The notes below the pieces were generated by a model. It was not told the origin of the DNA and made no database searches. It was given only the letters and a program-made list of their open reading frames with translations. This document shows positions 11,508 through 23,108 of a DNA stretch of 64,000 nucleotides, piece after piece (position 1 is the first letter of the stretch; each line of letters starts with the position of its first letter). Origin of the DNA: Stereum hirsutum FP-91666 SS1 (taxonomy: Eukaryota; Basidiomycota; Agaricomycetes; Russulales; Stereaceae); NCBI RefSeq assembly GCF_000264905.1, contig NW_006763153.1:401469-465468 (forward strand), read 5' to 3'. A program made the position numbers and the translations under genes.

Positions 11508-13503
11508 ACAGGTGCGGTAAAGTCTCCATTCACTCCGTAAGTCCTATCTCTTCGAGCAGGACCACATCGCCCACCAATACCGTCCATACTCACATATGCC
11601 GCTTTATATAGGATTCCCGTCGATTTCGATCTACCCCAGCTCGAGCAGCGGAGACTTTGAGTTGTTTTTGTTTTGTTTCACTTGCTCCTGCTGTCGTCGC
11701 TTTCAGATCCCTGCTACGTCGTTCAATGCATCCTCCCCTCCGCCTCATTTGCTATGTTTACCTCGTCGTGTTTTATCCGTTGTCGTGTCGCTCTGCTCTC
11801 AATACATCGCTTTCCCCCTTATCGTGTGCACCATATGCAGTATGTAAACTGCTCCTCCTCCAAGGACATGCCCTGAGCGCAAAGAACAAACATCCACCGG
11901 GATGTTGAACAAAAGTAACAGAATCGAAGTGAGTGTGCACCGTCGTGCTTCTCTTCGATGGACAAGTCCCTTGTAGATAGATCTTGTACCCGTATGGGGG
12001 TCCCGGTATCGTGGCATTCACGGAGTTGTTGAGCTCCAGCTTGCCTTTTCATTTACAGCAATAGTAGAAGGAGAGCGACTGCACAAGAGATGCAGAACGA
12101 AAAGGCTTCAACGCGAGGTGAGGCCGATACTCGGCTCAGTACGATCAATGGATTGCGACAACAGGCCCCTCCGAATTCTATTCGAGTATACACATGAGAT
12201 ACATTCAAGGAGATTCAGCTGTTTTCATAATTCTTGCTTGAGGTTACGTGCTGTGGGGACGGAGAATGAGTGCAGTGCTAGCGGTTTTGGTTTGATGTAC
12301 CCGCGGCTTGCTCTCGAAAGCTTCAGACTCGAAAGTAGTGAGAGTAAACCTATTCAGACTGGAGATGACTTCTAATTTTGTGTGATACATGTATTTGGTA
12401 ACCATAAAAGATGCCCTGATTATTTAAGTAGTTGTTGCTTGGGAGTACATCCCAAGTAGACGAAGTGAGTGCAGATAGGGGCAGTGGAAGCCAGACACTT
12501 TTGGTTTGACGCGACTCGCGAGTTCTGGTCTGAACGATCTTCAAATCGAAAATCGTGAATAGCAAAACAACGCAGACTACAACCTACGACAAAATTTTTG
12601 TCACATGTAAATTAGGGCGACTCTAACTGAATACAATTTTTTCCGTATTTTTTTTGTCTGTGGAAAACATCGTCTGGCAGGAGTGAGTCCTGTGGTGACT
12701 TTGTGGTTTTGGGCTTGACGCGGCACTCCCGATGGCTTCGGACTTGAAGATCGCACATAAGAAACAGATCCAGACACCAAAATACTATGTATTGTAGTGC
12801 AAAAGCATGTCATGTATGTCCCAATCCTGTAAGTACTCTCTCTATATTTTTTTTATCAAGGTATACGGACGCTATGGACGAAGAGAGATGTATGAGCCAT
12901 TCAGCGACCGACCGAACGGCGATCAAGCCTATGACCCCGATGCGGTACGGCCAAGTTGTGGGTGTTTGTTACCCTGGTATATTTAAAGCCGTCACCGCCC
13001 CAATATTTTTCGTTTCCATCTGCCTCATCGTCCCTTCTACCTCGTTCTTCCCTCCTCAACACCTCTTCAGGTCCAGCGAAGGTGAGCGTCGTTTTTTGCT
13101 CATTGTCTTGTCATTTGTGCGGCCCAGGGCTTTGGCTTGCAGTGTAGCGCTATGGGCTCATTATCGTCGTCAAAATCCACCGTCCGCTTTCCTTTCCATG
13201 CCCGCAGAACAGTAGGCCTCCACAGGGGTTTTAGTTCGCGCGCGTGCTGGTCGCTGGGCGTCGACGGTGGTTTTTTTCGTCGGTGAAGGGTCTTCAGGCT
13301 CACCTACAGCGCGTCCTCACGCGTCCTCACGCGTCTTCACGCGTCCTCACGCACCCACACGCGTCATACGTGTTTGGTTGCCTCCCGCATACGCTCTTTT
13401 ATTTTATTTTGGTCATTTCGCTGTTGTGCTCACGCCCGTGTCTTTTGTTTTCTTTATTTCTTTCCTGCTTGCTTGCGACCGTTCAAGCCTAGGCAAACAC
13501 GTC
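11508..13503. other. 2-kb intergenic region with degenerate repeats
   Basis: No gene is supportable. The segment 12240-12790 holds three diverged direct repeats with a period of about 210 bp, each with a TTTTGGTTTGA-like core (12284, 12499, 12707), preceded by GAGTG(C/A)AG-type sequence and followed by an (A)GACTCGAAA/AAATCGAAAA-like stretch. It separates the unknown gene from the TET/JBP gene and may include that gene's promoter. Confidence 0.55.
13311..13365 (+). repeat. 10-bp tandem repeat (GCGTCCTCAC)n
   Basis: About five tandem copies of a CpG-rich 10-mer (GCGTCCTCAC with variants) lie 139-193 bp upstream of the TET/JBP start codon. Given that the downstream gene is of a 5-methylcytosine-oxidase family, a CpG-dense promoter-proximal repeat is noteworthy. 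Any regulatory role is inference. Confidence 0.75.
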
Positions 13504-15526
13504 ATGTCTGAGGACCAACTGCTCTCACCTCCCGTCCTTCTTCCTCCCGCAAGCGTCATCGAGTGCGATATCGATTACGAGGCCCATTTCGCCCGGGCTT
13601 GGGACGTGTCTGAAGCAATCTGGGTGGCAGAGGAGTTGGAGCGCCGCCAGCGGGCCGCTGCCACCGCCACGTGTGATGGACCTCGCGCTTCCGATGCCAC
13701 GACTGATCCTCCCGCCACGACTGCGCCCTCCCCTGCTCCCTCCTACATATTCAGCGACAACCTATCCTCCTCATCACCACCCAGTCCGACGTCAGCCGCC
13801 ATTGACGAACCCATCCCGCACCACGATGATCCATCTCCCCACCCTGACCAGCCGGCTTTCACGACATCCGAATGCCCACCGGATTCGAGTTCAAGAGCCT
13901 CATATTTTGACGGCTCTGAGCTCTCCGAATGCGACTCCGTCCCGATCGAAGGCTCACGGAAGCGCAGGCGTCGCGATGGGTGGTCTGCAGAGAAGCTCGC
14001 CCGCGAGAGGGAGAGAAACAAGGCGAAGAAGGCGAAGCGCAAGGCAGCGGGAAACCTCCCTCCCCGCAAGAAGAGTGATGCCCAGAAGGCGAGGAAGAAA
14101 GAGAAGAGAGCGGAGGAGATGGCGAGGAGGCTGAGCGACGGTGAATACGATGGGCCAACGCCAGCGGGCTATCGTCTCCCGAAGAACGCCTTGCGGACAT
14201 GGGGCATCCCTATCGAGGTCCCGGTCGACTACGAGATGGAAAACGCCTCCGCCGCGGATGGTGCTTACGTTGGCATCAATCGCCCCGTGGATAGAAGGTG
14301 GGGAACGGACGACTACACCTTGGAGGGTGAGATGAGGAAGGGCCGTACGGTTTTAAAATGGGATGGAGTGTATGTCGTCTTCTTGTCTTTTCTCTCCTCT
14401 CCCTGCGATATCCCCCTCTCGCCTTCCTACACAACTCCATATTTTACCATCTTTCACGACTGCTCAGCTCACCGTTCAAAAAACCCGCTAGCACGCCCCA
14501 TACTCTAATCGACAAGAAGAGGCGTATGCTCGTCATACTCGTTGGAAGACCCAACGATTCCAGTTGGATGCAAGACGTCATCGACCCTGCGTCCGCCCTT
14601 CTCGAGGAGACTCGTCTGGAGGGCGATGCGTGCGATGCGTGGACGGAGAAGCAGGGCGATGCTCGCAGGGGGGACTTCGTGGCGATGACGGCGGGCCTTT
14701 CGTACGGAGGCGGCCAAGAGGTAAGTCTATCACGAAACAGTTTTTTTTGCCCTTCCCGATCGCCAACACCAGCAGCACGTCGCTTTTAGCATCCCGCCAT
14801 TCTTAAGGCGGACAAGGCGTGTCAGGTCCCGTATGTAGGGAGGCTCCTACGGAGTAAACCCTTCCGTCGCATGGCCGGTTTTTCTAATTGTGAGCGCGCA
14901 ACTATTTATTTGCTTCTACACATCTGCTCACACCTTTCGCCTCAACAGCTGCTTTCCATACGTACGCCCCCAAGATGCATAGATATTACGCCACCGAGCT
15001 CGAAGCCTTGTACAAACACGACCCCGCCTGCAAGCCGCCCTTCCCGAACTGCGTCTGGCCCGCCTGTACCTTCAACATCGGACCCCGCTGCTGCTCTCGT
15101 GGTCACTGCGACTCCCAGAACATTCCCCAGGGCTGGTGCGCTGTATGGGCGTTGGGAGACTACGACCCCAGGTCCGGCGGCCATCTTGTTCTCGAAGAAT
15201 TCAACCTCGTCATCGAATTCCCCCCCGGCTCCCTCATCCTCATTCCCTCCAGTACAATTCGTCACGGCAATACCCCCGTACGCGAGCACGAACATCGCTA
15301 CTCGTTCACCCAATATTGCGCAGGAGGCCTGATGCGGTGGATCCATCACGGTTTCGTCCCCGAATGGAGCCTGACGGATTCGACCCGAAAGGAGGCGTAC
15401 GGGAAGAAGGGTGAGCGTTGGACGGAGGCGTTAGGGATGTATTCGGTGCTCGAGGAGCTCACAGACGATCATCGCGGCTGTTGTGGGGTTCGTAAGGATG
15501 AGGTGTCGGAGGAGGGTGGCGAGTAG
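13504..15526 (+). CDS. TET/JBP-family 2-oxoglutarate/Fe(II) dioxygenase
   Basis: Exons 13504-14369, 14468-14720, 14790-14889 and 14949-15526 close in frame to 598 aa. Residues 1-150 are Ser/Pro/Asp-rich. A strongly basic region follows (about 160-220; KRRRRDGWSAEKLARERER), likely nuclear and DNA-contacting. The C-terminal half is the dioxygenase. Visible elements are GGGQEHPAILKADK, then the iron-binding HxD in GHCDSQN, then YDPRSGGHLVL, then EFPPGSLILIPSS. The distal iron His is in RHGNTP and the 2-oxoglutarate Arg in HRYSFTQY. All predicted ligands are present. Family members oxidise 5-methylcytosine or thymine in DNA, and fungal members are expanded with KDZ transposons. It lies 294 bp upstream of the KDZ transposase in the same orientation. 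The Cys-Cys preceding HxD and the Cys inside HxD are unusual relative to the second copy (HRD) at 60.5 kb. Confidence 0.88.
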
Positions 15527-15820
15527 CCTACATGTCTTCGTTTTGTGCGGGTTTTCTGGCTGTGGGTCTTATGTAGACTGTTTTGTTCTTGTACATCTCC
15601 CTTGTATCTCTACCTTATAAAAAATCACGCTTGGTTCGGACGCTCCTCCTTGCATGTCACGTGTGCTTTGTTTATCGTGAACCGACGAAGGCATTTGCCA
15701 TTTCTTGCCATATATGGTACAGAAAGGCAAATCTCGGGTGCCACCGAGCTATCTCGCAGATCTGCAGGTCCACACCCATGCACTTTTCCACACCCACACC
15801 GCTGTCGTCAAGCCTCGACT

Positions 15821-18800
15821 ATGTCTGCAAAGACAAGAGGTAAAGCCAAAGCTGGTTCCAGCGCGCAGAAGAGGACCTCGGAGCTTCTCGACCCGGAGGA
15901 ACAGCTTCTGGCAAGGCAGTCGACTACCGACGTCGAGCTCCTCAATATCAATACACGCAACCGGAGGATCCGTACGAAAGTCGACATCGTCCCTACCGCA
16001 CCCCGACCCCTCGATACCCCCTTGTTTGACTTTCCGTACAACGAGGACGATCCGAACTTCCCCATCTTGCAGGATTCGTCGCCCTCCTTCGACTCGGACT
16101 TCGATATCTCCGATACCCTTTTGCAGGGCATCCAGGAGGAGCCGGAGATCCCGGGTCTTACTTTGAAGACCTCCAACCGTAATAGGCGTTACTTGAACTC
16201 GGTGCGCCATCATTTAACTATCTTTATATTCTTCTACTAATTGCGTACTCTGTTTATTTGCATCCAGGACGCCCCTCTTTTAACCTGGCTCAAATATCGG
16301 CAGGAATACCTCGACGAGCTTTTGCGTCGGGAGGGCCGATCATTTGGGTGTGGGCGGAAGACATGTCAGAAGTGTGGTTCCGAGAGCAAGCTGTACCGAT
16401 GCAGGGATTGCAGTGGAACGGGGATGTATTGTGCTGGGTGCACAGTAGCGGCTCATGCGGTCGCCCCTCTTCATATTGTTGAGGTGCGTGTTTTCTCTTC
16501 TAACTCTCAACAACGCTGACATATATATGTAGGAATGGACGGGGGCTTTTTTCCAAAAAACACGGCTATCCGCCTTGGGCCTTAGAATCTCCCTCGGTCA
16601 CGACGTCGGTTGTTCCTGCTCGCTGCTCCAGCCTGGAACGAAGAATTTTATCGTCATCCATACCAACGGCATCCATCAAGTTTCAGTCGATTTCTGTGGA
16701 TGCCCTCAATGTCCCGAGCGTTGGCGGCAGCTCATACGCTTTGGATTCTACCCCGCCACACCCATTGACCCGCAGACCTGCGCCACCATCGAGGTCATGC
16801 GCCAATTCCAGGTCCTGAACCTCCAAGGCAAGATCTCCGTATTCGATTTTTATCAAGGGCTCGTCCGGCTCACGGATGGGTACGGGATCGAACCTTTGCC
16901 GGTATGTACAGATCGGGTGCACATAGCAGCGCTCATGCTGACTTGAACAACAGGACCGCCGGCCATCATTTGCGCTCATGGTGCAGGAGTGGCGGAATCT
17001 ACTCCTGCTGAAGCGTGCTGCTCGCGGCCATGCCACGTCAGGCGTCGATGGGACTCGACTAGGCGAGTTGGCGATTCCCTGTCGAGCCTGTCCCATACCG
17101 GGAGAGAATGTACCTGCCGATCTTACTTCGATACCCACAGAGGACGCGTCAGTTTTTTTTCCCCTTCCCTTCGACCTTGCCATACCATGGGTCAACTAAT
17201 TTCCTTTTGATTCATAGTTGGCTTTACCGACTCATGCTCGCCCACGATGCAAATTTCCGGCTGAAAGGAAGGCTGAGGAAGACCGAAGTTAGCGACGTCT
17301 CGCTAACTAACGGCCTGGCGTACTTTGTGGAGGAAAGAGCCTATAAGGAATACCTCGCATCCGCTGGTGACGGAGGCGGCGAGGTAGGCCAACCTTTCTT
17401 TAGTCCTCAACCTTCGCTGCTAACCGTGTTCATAGATCAGCAACTGTGTTTCCTTCCACGCAATGACCAGCGCCAACAACAAGGGGGCAAGCAACCTAGC
17501 CAGCACGGGCGTCGGAGGGGTTTGCTGCGGCCGGCACGAGGTCGTAAGGCCTAATGGCATTGGCGATCTCCAAAAGGGTGAACGGTACGTCCATTTTCGA
17601 TTGGATTCTCTTGCAAACTTGTTCTAACCCACGCGTGAAACCCAGCTACGCTAACATGGATTACATATTTCTTGCCAGCATCATTGGCATCGCGATCCTC
17701 ACGCTCATCGCCTCCTACGACATTGGGTGCCAGTGGAGCGTGCACTTCTTTTCGCGGGTTGCATCCATGCCCGATTACCTTCAGCTTTCCCCAACCCTCA
17801 TCAACATCTACTTCGTCGTCCCCGCCTTCCACCTCGAGGCCCACATTGACAAGTGCAAGCCCCTGTTTTCTCCTCGATACCTTCGTGGGCTTGCGCAGAC
17901 AGAGTTCGAAGCCATCAAAAGAATCTGGGCCATCCTCAAGGGGGCGGCAGCTAGCCTGAAGGAGATGCGCCCTGGGCACCGTCGAGATACACTGGACGAC
18001 TTCTGTGGATATGCCAACTGGACGAAAACTACTAGGCTCGGTAAGTACTTCTACTTTCTTCTATACCACCGATCCGATTTCTCATACCCTCTCAGGCGCA
18101 AGTCTCTTGAAGAAGATGGTGGGTGCGATACCTTCTTGCATCACACACCGTCGTGCCCTCGAAGGATTCGAGGAGAACATCCGGAAGGCGTCACCTGAGA
18201 CACTCGAAGGCTGGGTGCAGATGTACGAGGCCTGGCTGGTTTCTCAGGACAAATCGAAGAACTGCCCATTTGTGGCACCCCGAAACGGTATGTGGCCTGT
18301 TTGCCTGAATGCTCATTCTGTAGTAACTTATTAGCTCTTTGTAGAGCTCACTATTGGTGAAGTACGCCTTCGGCTTGCTCAGGAAGAGCATGAGCGAGGG
18401 GTATCTGCTGTTCGCGGGCGTGACGACTCTGGCGAGGCCGCCCTTATCGTGCTCGGCATGGAAATCGAGGTGGCACAGTATGTCCTTCCTCTTTAATTGT
18501 TCCTCCTACTTTTTCAATCGATGGCTGGGGAATTACCTTGCTTATATGGTTTTAAAGGGCACAGCTGCAGGTTGACCTGAAGGGTTACACCAGGGCGACT
18601 CATTTACAGCGTGCAGAGCTTGAGGACAGGCGCAACTCCCTCTTCCGACGGATTCAGAAGTTACGGGATATGCAGGAAACCCACATGCCCGGCCTCCGTA
18701 TTAGGCTCGAGCTCTCCGAGGAGGACTTCAAGGGGAAACGCGCATCCTCGGAAACCATCCCCCTCCATCTCCCGTCCAGCTTGCCTCCTGCCCTCCGCTC

Positions 18801-19779
18801 CGTACTCTGCTCCGGCACCCTCCTCGATTCCGAACGTCGACTTCGCGAGGCAGAGGCTTTCGATGCATTAGAGGGTCTTCGGAATCAACTTCGTACAAAG
18901 ACATTCATGGGGCGCTTCAAGACTGCAAATATAACCGGCCAGCGACAGGGTACCCGTGCTCGGGCTCTTCTATCAGGTGTCGACGTCCGGATCTTTCTCT
19001 TAAAGCACCGGTACCGCCGTGCGAGGGCGGCGTTGATGGGTCTTGTGGGTGTTGAGCAATGGAGGGTGCAGGGGCTTTCATCTAGACTGCAGGAGTTGAA
19101 AGATGAGGATGTGAGGGGATTGGGCGATGCGGTGTTGAAGGAGGCAGAGAAGGTGTCCGTGGAGTTCGCCCAACAGCAGGCAGACGCGGGTCTCAGAACT
19201 CTGCAGACCATCAGAACGCTCAAGGGACATTCGCAGGGGTCGAGAACGTTGTCCTGGATATGGACAACAGTATCGATGGGCGAAGACGGTACGGATCCTG
19301 GGCTTAATGACGGTGAGCAGGGCCTCCTTATAGCTAGGTAGTCCCGTGTACTGAAATTTATTGCAGCTTTGAGAGTGGAATGGGCGAAAGCAAAGGCCCG
19401 TGCAGAGCGATGGACGGAGGAGGTCCAGCTCGTGCAAGAGGAGATGCGACGCACGATCGAGTATTGCAAGTTCAAGGCAGAATGGTGGAGATCGCGGTCT
19501 GCTCTCCGTCGCGATGCTTCTCCGGAGCTGGCAGATGGACTGGCTGCCTATGCGTTTGAGCATGCCGATCTAGAAGAGAGATTTGCAGCGGATTTAGAGA
19601 GACGGTGGGATGTGATTCGTGCCAAGGCCAGAGAGTTCATTGACTCTGGTTTTCAATTTGCTGAGGCTCCGGATGGGGAGTTGGAGAAGGCGCCAGAGGC
19701 ACCTGCATTGCCAGCGGAGACGATCACGCTGAACTTGCGTGAGCTGGAGGCTTTGGAGGACTCGGACGATGACGATTGA
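15821..19779 (+). CDS. KDZ transposase with N-terminal CxC2 cysteine cluster
   Basis: Eleven exons (15821-16201, 16268-16483, 16533-16901, 16954-17147, 17218-17383, 17436-17584, 17646-18040, 18096-18287, 18345-18477, 18558-19312, 19367-19779) close to 1,120 aa with no stop. The CxC2 zinc-type cluster is at about residues 155-200: CGRKTCQKCGSES, YRCRDCSGTGMYCAGC, then PLHIVEEWTG and LGLRISLGH. The RNase-H-fold core follows: DANFRLKGR (first Asp), STGVGGVCCGRHE, GDLQKGERYANMDYIF, SYDIGCQWSV (second Asp), VPAFHLEAH, and TEFEAIKRIWA, which aligns with the family TDGEGIERxWA (acidic third residue kept, the second Glu replaced by Lys). The C-terminus is a long coiled-coil-like region ending in an acidic tail. 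The intact frame suggests recent activity; the Glu-to-Lys change at the ER position needs a check. It is the autonomous mobility gene of the 16.7-kb element. Confidence 0.9.
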
Positions 19780-20712
19780 TTTATATTACGCACTTGTACC
19801 CTCTTCTCTGTAGGTATATACATATATTGCATGATGTACTGTAGTATTTATGAGAAATATATTCATCTTTGTCTTGCAAAAAAATGGTGCACCAGAGTGA
19901 AAAGGTCCGAAAAACTTGAGGAGGAGGGTTCGGCGACGCGAAATTTTACAAGTCGTCACAAGTGGCGTTGGGTGGCACAATGTGGCCCAAATTGGCATGA
20001 AAACACAGCACATGTTTCCTACACGTTTGGTCACACAACTTTGATGTGAAAGTCTTGTAAGTATCCTTTAAAGTCATCAGGCACAAAAAGATGATACAGA
20101 AATGTGGCCCATATATATATATATAGGTAGCGTAAGGTGAATGTGTGGCCCAAATCAGGAGTGCACCACATAATTGATTGTATTCAAGAATCACAGTCTC
20201 TGCATTATACATCAGGATATGTATTATTATCAAGAGCCTAATTTACAGTATTAAAGTGAGTCCAGGGCCATGAGAGGAGGAGGGCATTTATTTACAGATA
20301 GATTCCAGGTGGCACCTGTGGCCCAGAAAGTAAGAACAGTAGAGGACGGCACTGAGATGATTTGGAGGGGTTCTAACTTTCACTAATACTTAATTACTAT
20401 TATCTAGATATTTACAAGAACCTGGAAGAAGGAGGATATAAGGCTATGGACAAAGTGGCGGCTAATGAAGGGAGGGCGTGCCAAATAGAAGGCATGGGAA
20501 GGTGGACCTATTTAGGAAGTGGGTGTGAGCAGCCGGCAATATTGCCGGTACACTAAGAGTGAAGAACAAATAATAGCAAACAAAACATTCGCGCTGCTGG
20601 GGCGAATATTGTTCTGAGGGATTTTGTCAGCTGTCGGGGTTTGAATTGAATTCCCTGCCCCAGTGAACGCGCGTGAAGCGTGGGAAGCTCCATTACAATG
20701 ACAGCCCACAGG
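19780..20712. other. Right subterminal region of KDZ element
   Basis: No gene. It contains repeated GTGGCCC and GTGGCAC motifs (about 19970-20000, 20105, 20142, 20308-20325) and an (AT)n run near 20110-20125. The near-palindrome CAGCCGGCAATATTGCCGGT sits near 20530. The motif family occurs in the opposite orientation at the left end (about 4305-4327), as expected of subterminal transposase-binding repeats. That role is inferred. Confidence 0.5.
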
Positions 20713-20772
20713 CGTGCTTCACGCGGAACATTACAATGGAGGCCAACGTCCTTGACGTGCTCCATTATAATG
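20713..20772 (-). repeat. Right terminal inverted repeat of KDZ element
   Basis: Reverse-complement partner of 4041-4100. A further CTCCATTACAATG motif sits just inside at about 20690-20702, mirroring the second motif at the left end. Confidence 0.8.
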
Positions 20773-20879
20773 TTCCTTACAAGCACGGCTGTTTGAACGA
20801 CACTACTGCTGCTGCAACCTGTCCCATACGTTTGATATGACTTACCTCGTTACCCTCACAGGCGTCGAGATGCGCGTTG

Positions 20880-22560
20880 GTTCTTGTCTTGATTAAAAGT
20901 CCTCTGGCATCTGTCCGACGACGAGACTACGGCATCGAGTTCATAACCCGGACCTGGTGCACGGTCTAACTCTGAGTCTAACGTCTGGCTTGAGAACGAC
21001 GTTGAAGGGGTTGAATTTCGATTCTACCGGCCTTTAAGCTCTATGGAGAGATGGAACGAATCGTAGGTACGTGGTACGTGAATTCCTTCGTTCTACAATA
21101 CGGTGCTTTATTCTGACAGACATGGTGTCTTTGTCTCCAGCCTGAGGCTTACTCCCTCAACAGACTAACCAAGATACGAGGATTCAGTCCATCCACAGAT
21201 ACTTATCTCTAGCGAGATCATTGCCTGACCTCGTGAGATCGTCTCCGGTGCTTACGAACATGGACCCGCTGCCGCCTCCTCTCCTGCTACTACTCCGACC
21301 AACCTTCGCCTTCCCTCTCCGACTTCCTTCAGGTGTCTATCGCATCACTCTGCCGCATCCGTCAATGATCTGAGCCTCATCCTACGACCTGTCCCGGACC
21401 TTCAATATACCTTGTTACGCGCGTCGACATGCGCGGTTGCTTTTGTATACCGTGTCGAGTAACAGCATCGCATCTCATCCGAGCTCACTAGAAGTGCTCG
21501 ACCTAGTCTTGGCTCGATGAGGCTCCTCTCCGATTCTACGGGACTTCAAAGCTTCATGAGAGATATACTCAGTCGGACGTGCTGCGTGAGCTCCTTCGGT
21601 CCACAATGTCCTTCGTGTTGAAATTGAGACGGTGTCTGCCTCAGGCTCTCTGGACAGATGTATGTCACACAGAGTCAGTGTGCGTATCGGTGTACTCGTA
21701 GTACTGTGTACCAGTACTCACTCCAGCCCGCTGAAACACGGCTCCTCAGGTGTAAGTATGTGCGTCGTCACACCGTACTGACAATGGCGAAAGGTCAGCA
21801 ATGAGTTATCGCACTCGCCATACACCACTTCCGCATACGGGTACTTGGATGTCTTCCACTGAACCTCAATTCACGGATCCTCTATACTCACCAAAAGCGG
21901 CATCTCTTATCTTATATGTAGTCCACCAGCACCTATCGACAACTCCGCATCGAGCTCCGAGTCGTTACTTCGTGTTTGACCTAGTTCTTTTGTCTCGAGC
22001 ACGACTGTCATGGAGTCTTCAGTCTTCCTCTCGACTCTTTTACATGACTTCATCGCATGGTAGACCAAGGTGCGTTGATTCCTTCAGGTCACAATGTTCT
22101 CCGTTTTGATATAACGGTGTTTTAGACTGTTACAGTCTCTCCAGGTTTAGATCTCTACCAAAGTCTCAAATAGACTGATACGAGGATTCAGATCATGTCT
22201 CACCTCTCGTCTTTTCGTCGTTCAATGACACGTCATGAAGTCACGACGCGTGATGGATTTGGATGCACGGAAGTTACTATCTGCACACGAGTCTCGCTCG
22301 TCACTGGCGGCGGGAGGTATATCAAATTGACCTCTCCATCCCCTTCATTTCCCGACATAATCAGACGTATATAAGTACCTCACGCCTCATCAGTTCTGTG
22401 TGTGAATGAGGCACTGTCGGTTCGGCCACCAAAGCATCGTGTGCGGTCCGTGGCCTGCACACTCGCCAGACTTGGATGTCTTTCACCGAACCTTGAGTCA
22501 CGGACACGGAGACGGATCCTCTATGATCAATGATCATGATGAACCAAAATATATAACCGT
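20880..22560 (+). repeat. Degenerate ~0.5-kb tandem repeats
   Basis: Three or four diverged copies of one sequence can be aligned by eye. One block has ATTCCTTCGTTCTACAATAC (about 21080), CTCCTTCGGTCCACAATG (about 21590) and ATTCCTTCAGGTCACAATG (about 22078), each followed by an ACGGTGTC/TTT segment and CTCTCCAGG-like sequence. A second block has CTTGGATGTCTTCCACTGAACCTC (about 21845) and CTTGGATGTCTTTCACCGAACCTT (about 22471), then GGATCCTCTAT. No coding potential is visible. The divergence suggests an old array. Confidence 0.65.
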
Positions 22561-23108
22561 GACTGCATTCCTGATATCCCGATTCCCGAAAGATTCTGGC
22601 CGTTTTGTCGCCCGCGCACTGCACTGTTTAAATCGCCAACTATACCCCCTCTGAATCCTCTCAGGAATCTGCTATGTATAAGCCTCAAGATTCAAGCAAT
22701 CGTACTCGTACTCGTGCCTGTGCCCGTGGTTTCCAGCGCTCAAATTCAGCGCCTCGAACGGACGTTTGAAAGTCACATACTCACACTCTCCTTCCAAAGC
22801 CTTCCACAACCTTCACCGCCACCCACCCAAACAACCCACGTATACGTATACGCCTACGTGAGAACAAGGGCTGTCCTGCCCGTCTTGGGTCCTTATAAGA
22901 CTGCAACGCCTGTGGAGTGTGGGGTGAAAGGATAGGCGTCTCCTCTCTCTTTTCTGACGACCGACTACTGGCTCCCGTCATCTTATACTGATAGGCCTGC
23001 GAGACGGTGAGTGTTCACGTTCTGACTTCTGACATACGGGGCGTTTTCTTAGTCTCCAATTGACTTGACTTGAATTTACGGTCCAGCCCCACTGCCCTAC
23101 TTATTACC

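Larger units (their letters stand above)
4041..20772. mobile_element. 16.7-kb KDZ-type cargo transposon with TET/JBP gene
   Basis: The 60-bp ends, 4041-4100 and 20713-20772, are inverted copies differing at only a few positions. Both start CATTATAATGGA and contain GTTGGCCTCCATTGTAATG and GTGAAGCACG. Between them lie five genes whose splice models all close in frame, ending with a KDZ transposase. KDZ (Kyakuja-Dileera-Zisupton) elements are known to carry TET/JBP genes in basidiomycetes. Subterminal motifs mirror each other: GTGCCAC pairs on the left (about 4305-4327), and GTGGCAC and GTGGCCC repeated on the right (about 19970-20325). No clean target-site duplication is visible next to the arms. 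The boundaries are therefore inferred from the inverted repeats and from the left arm abutting the truncated kinase gene. Confidence 0.7.

Noticed and set aside
11596..12052. Overlapping Ser/Cys-rich ORFs on both strands
   Set aside because: Low-complexity frames without splice logic or motifs; treated as spacer.
20773..20900. Continuation of the truncated kinase gene right of the element
   Set aside because: No frame gives the C-terminal lobe pattern expected after RHDLE.
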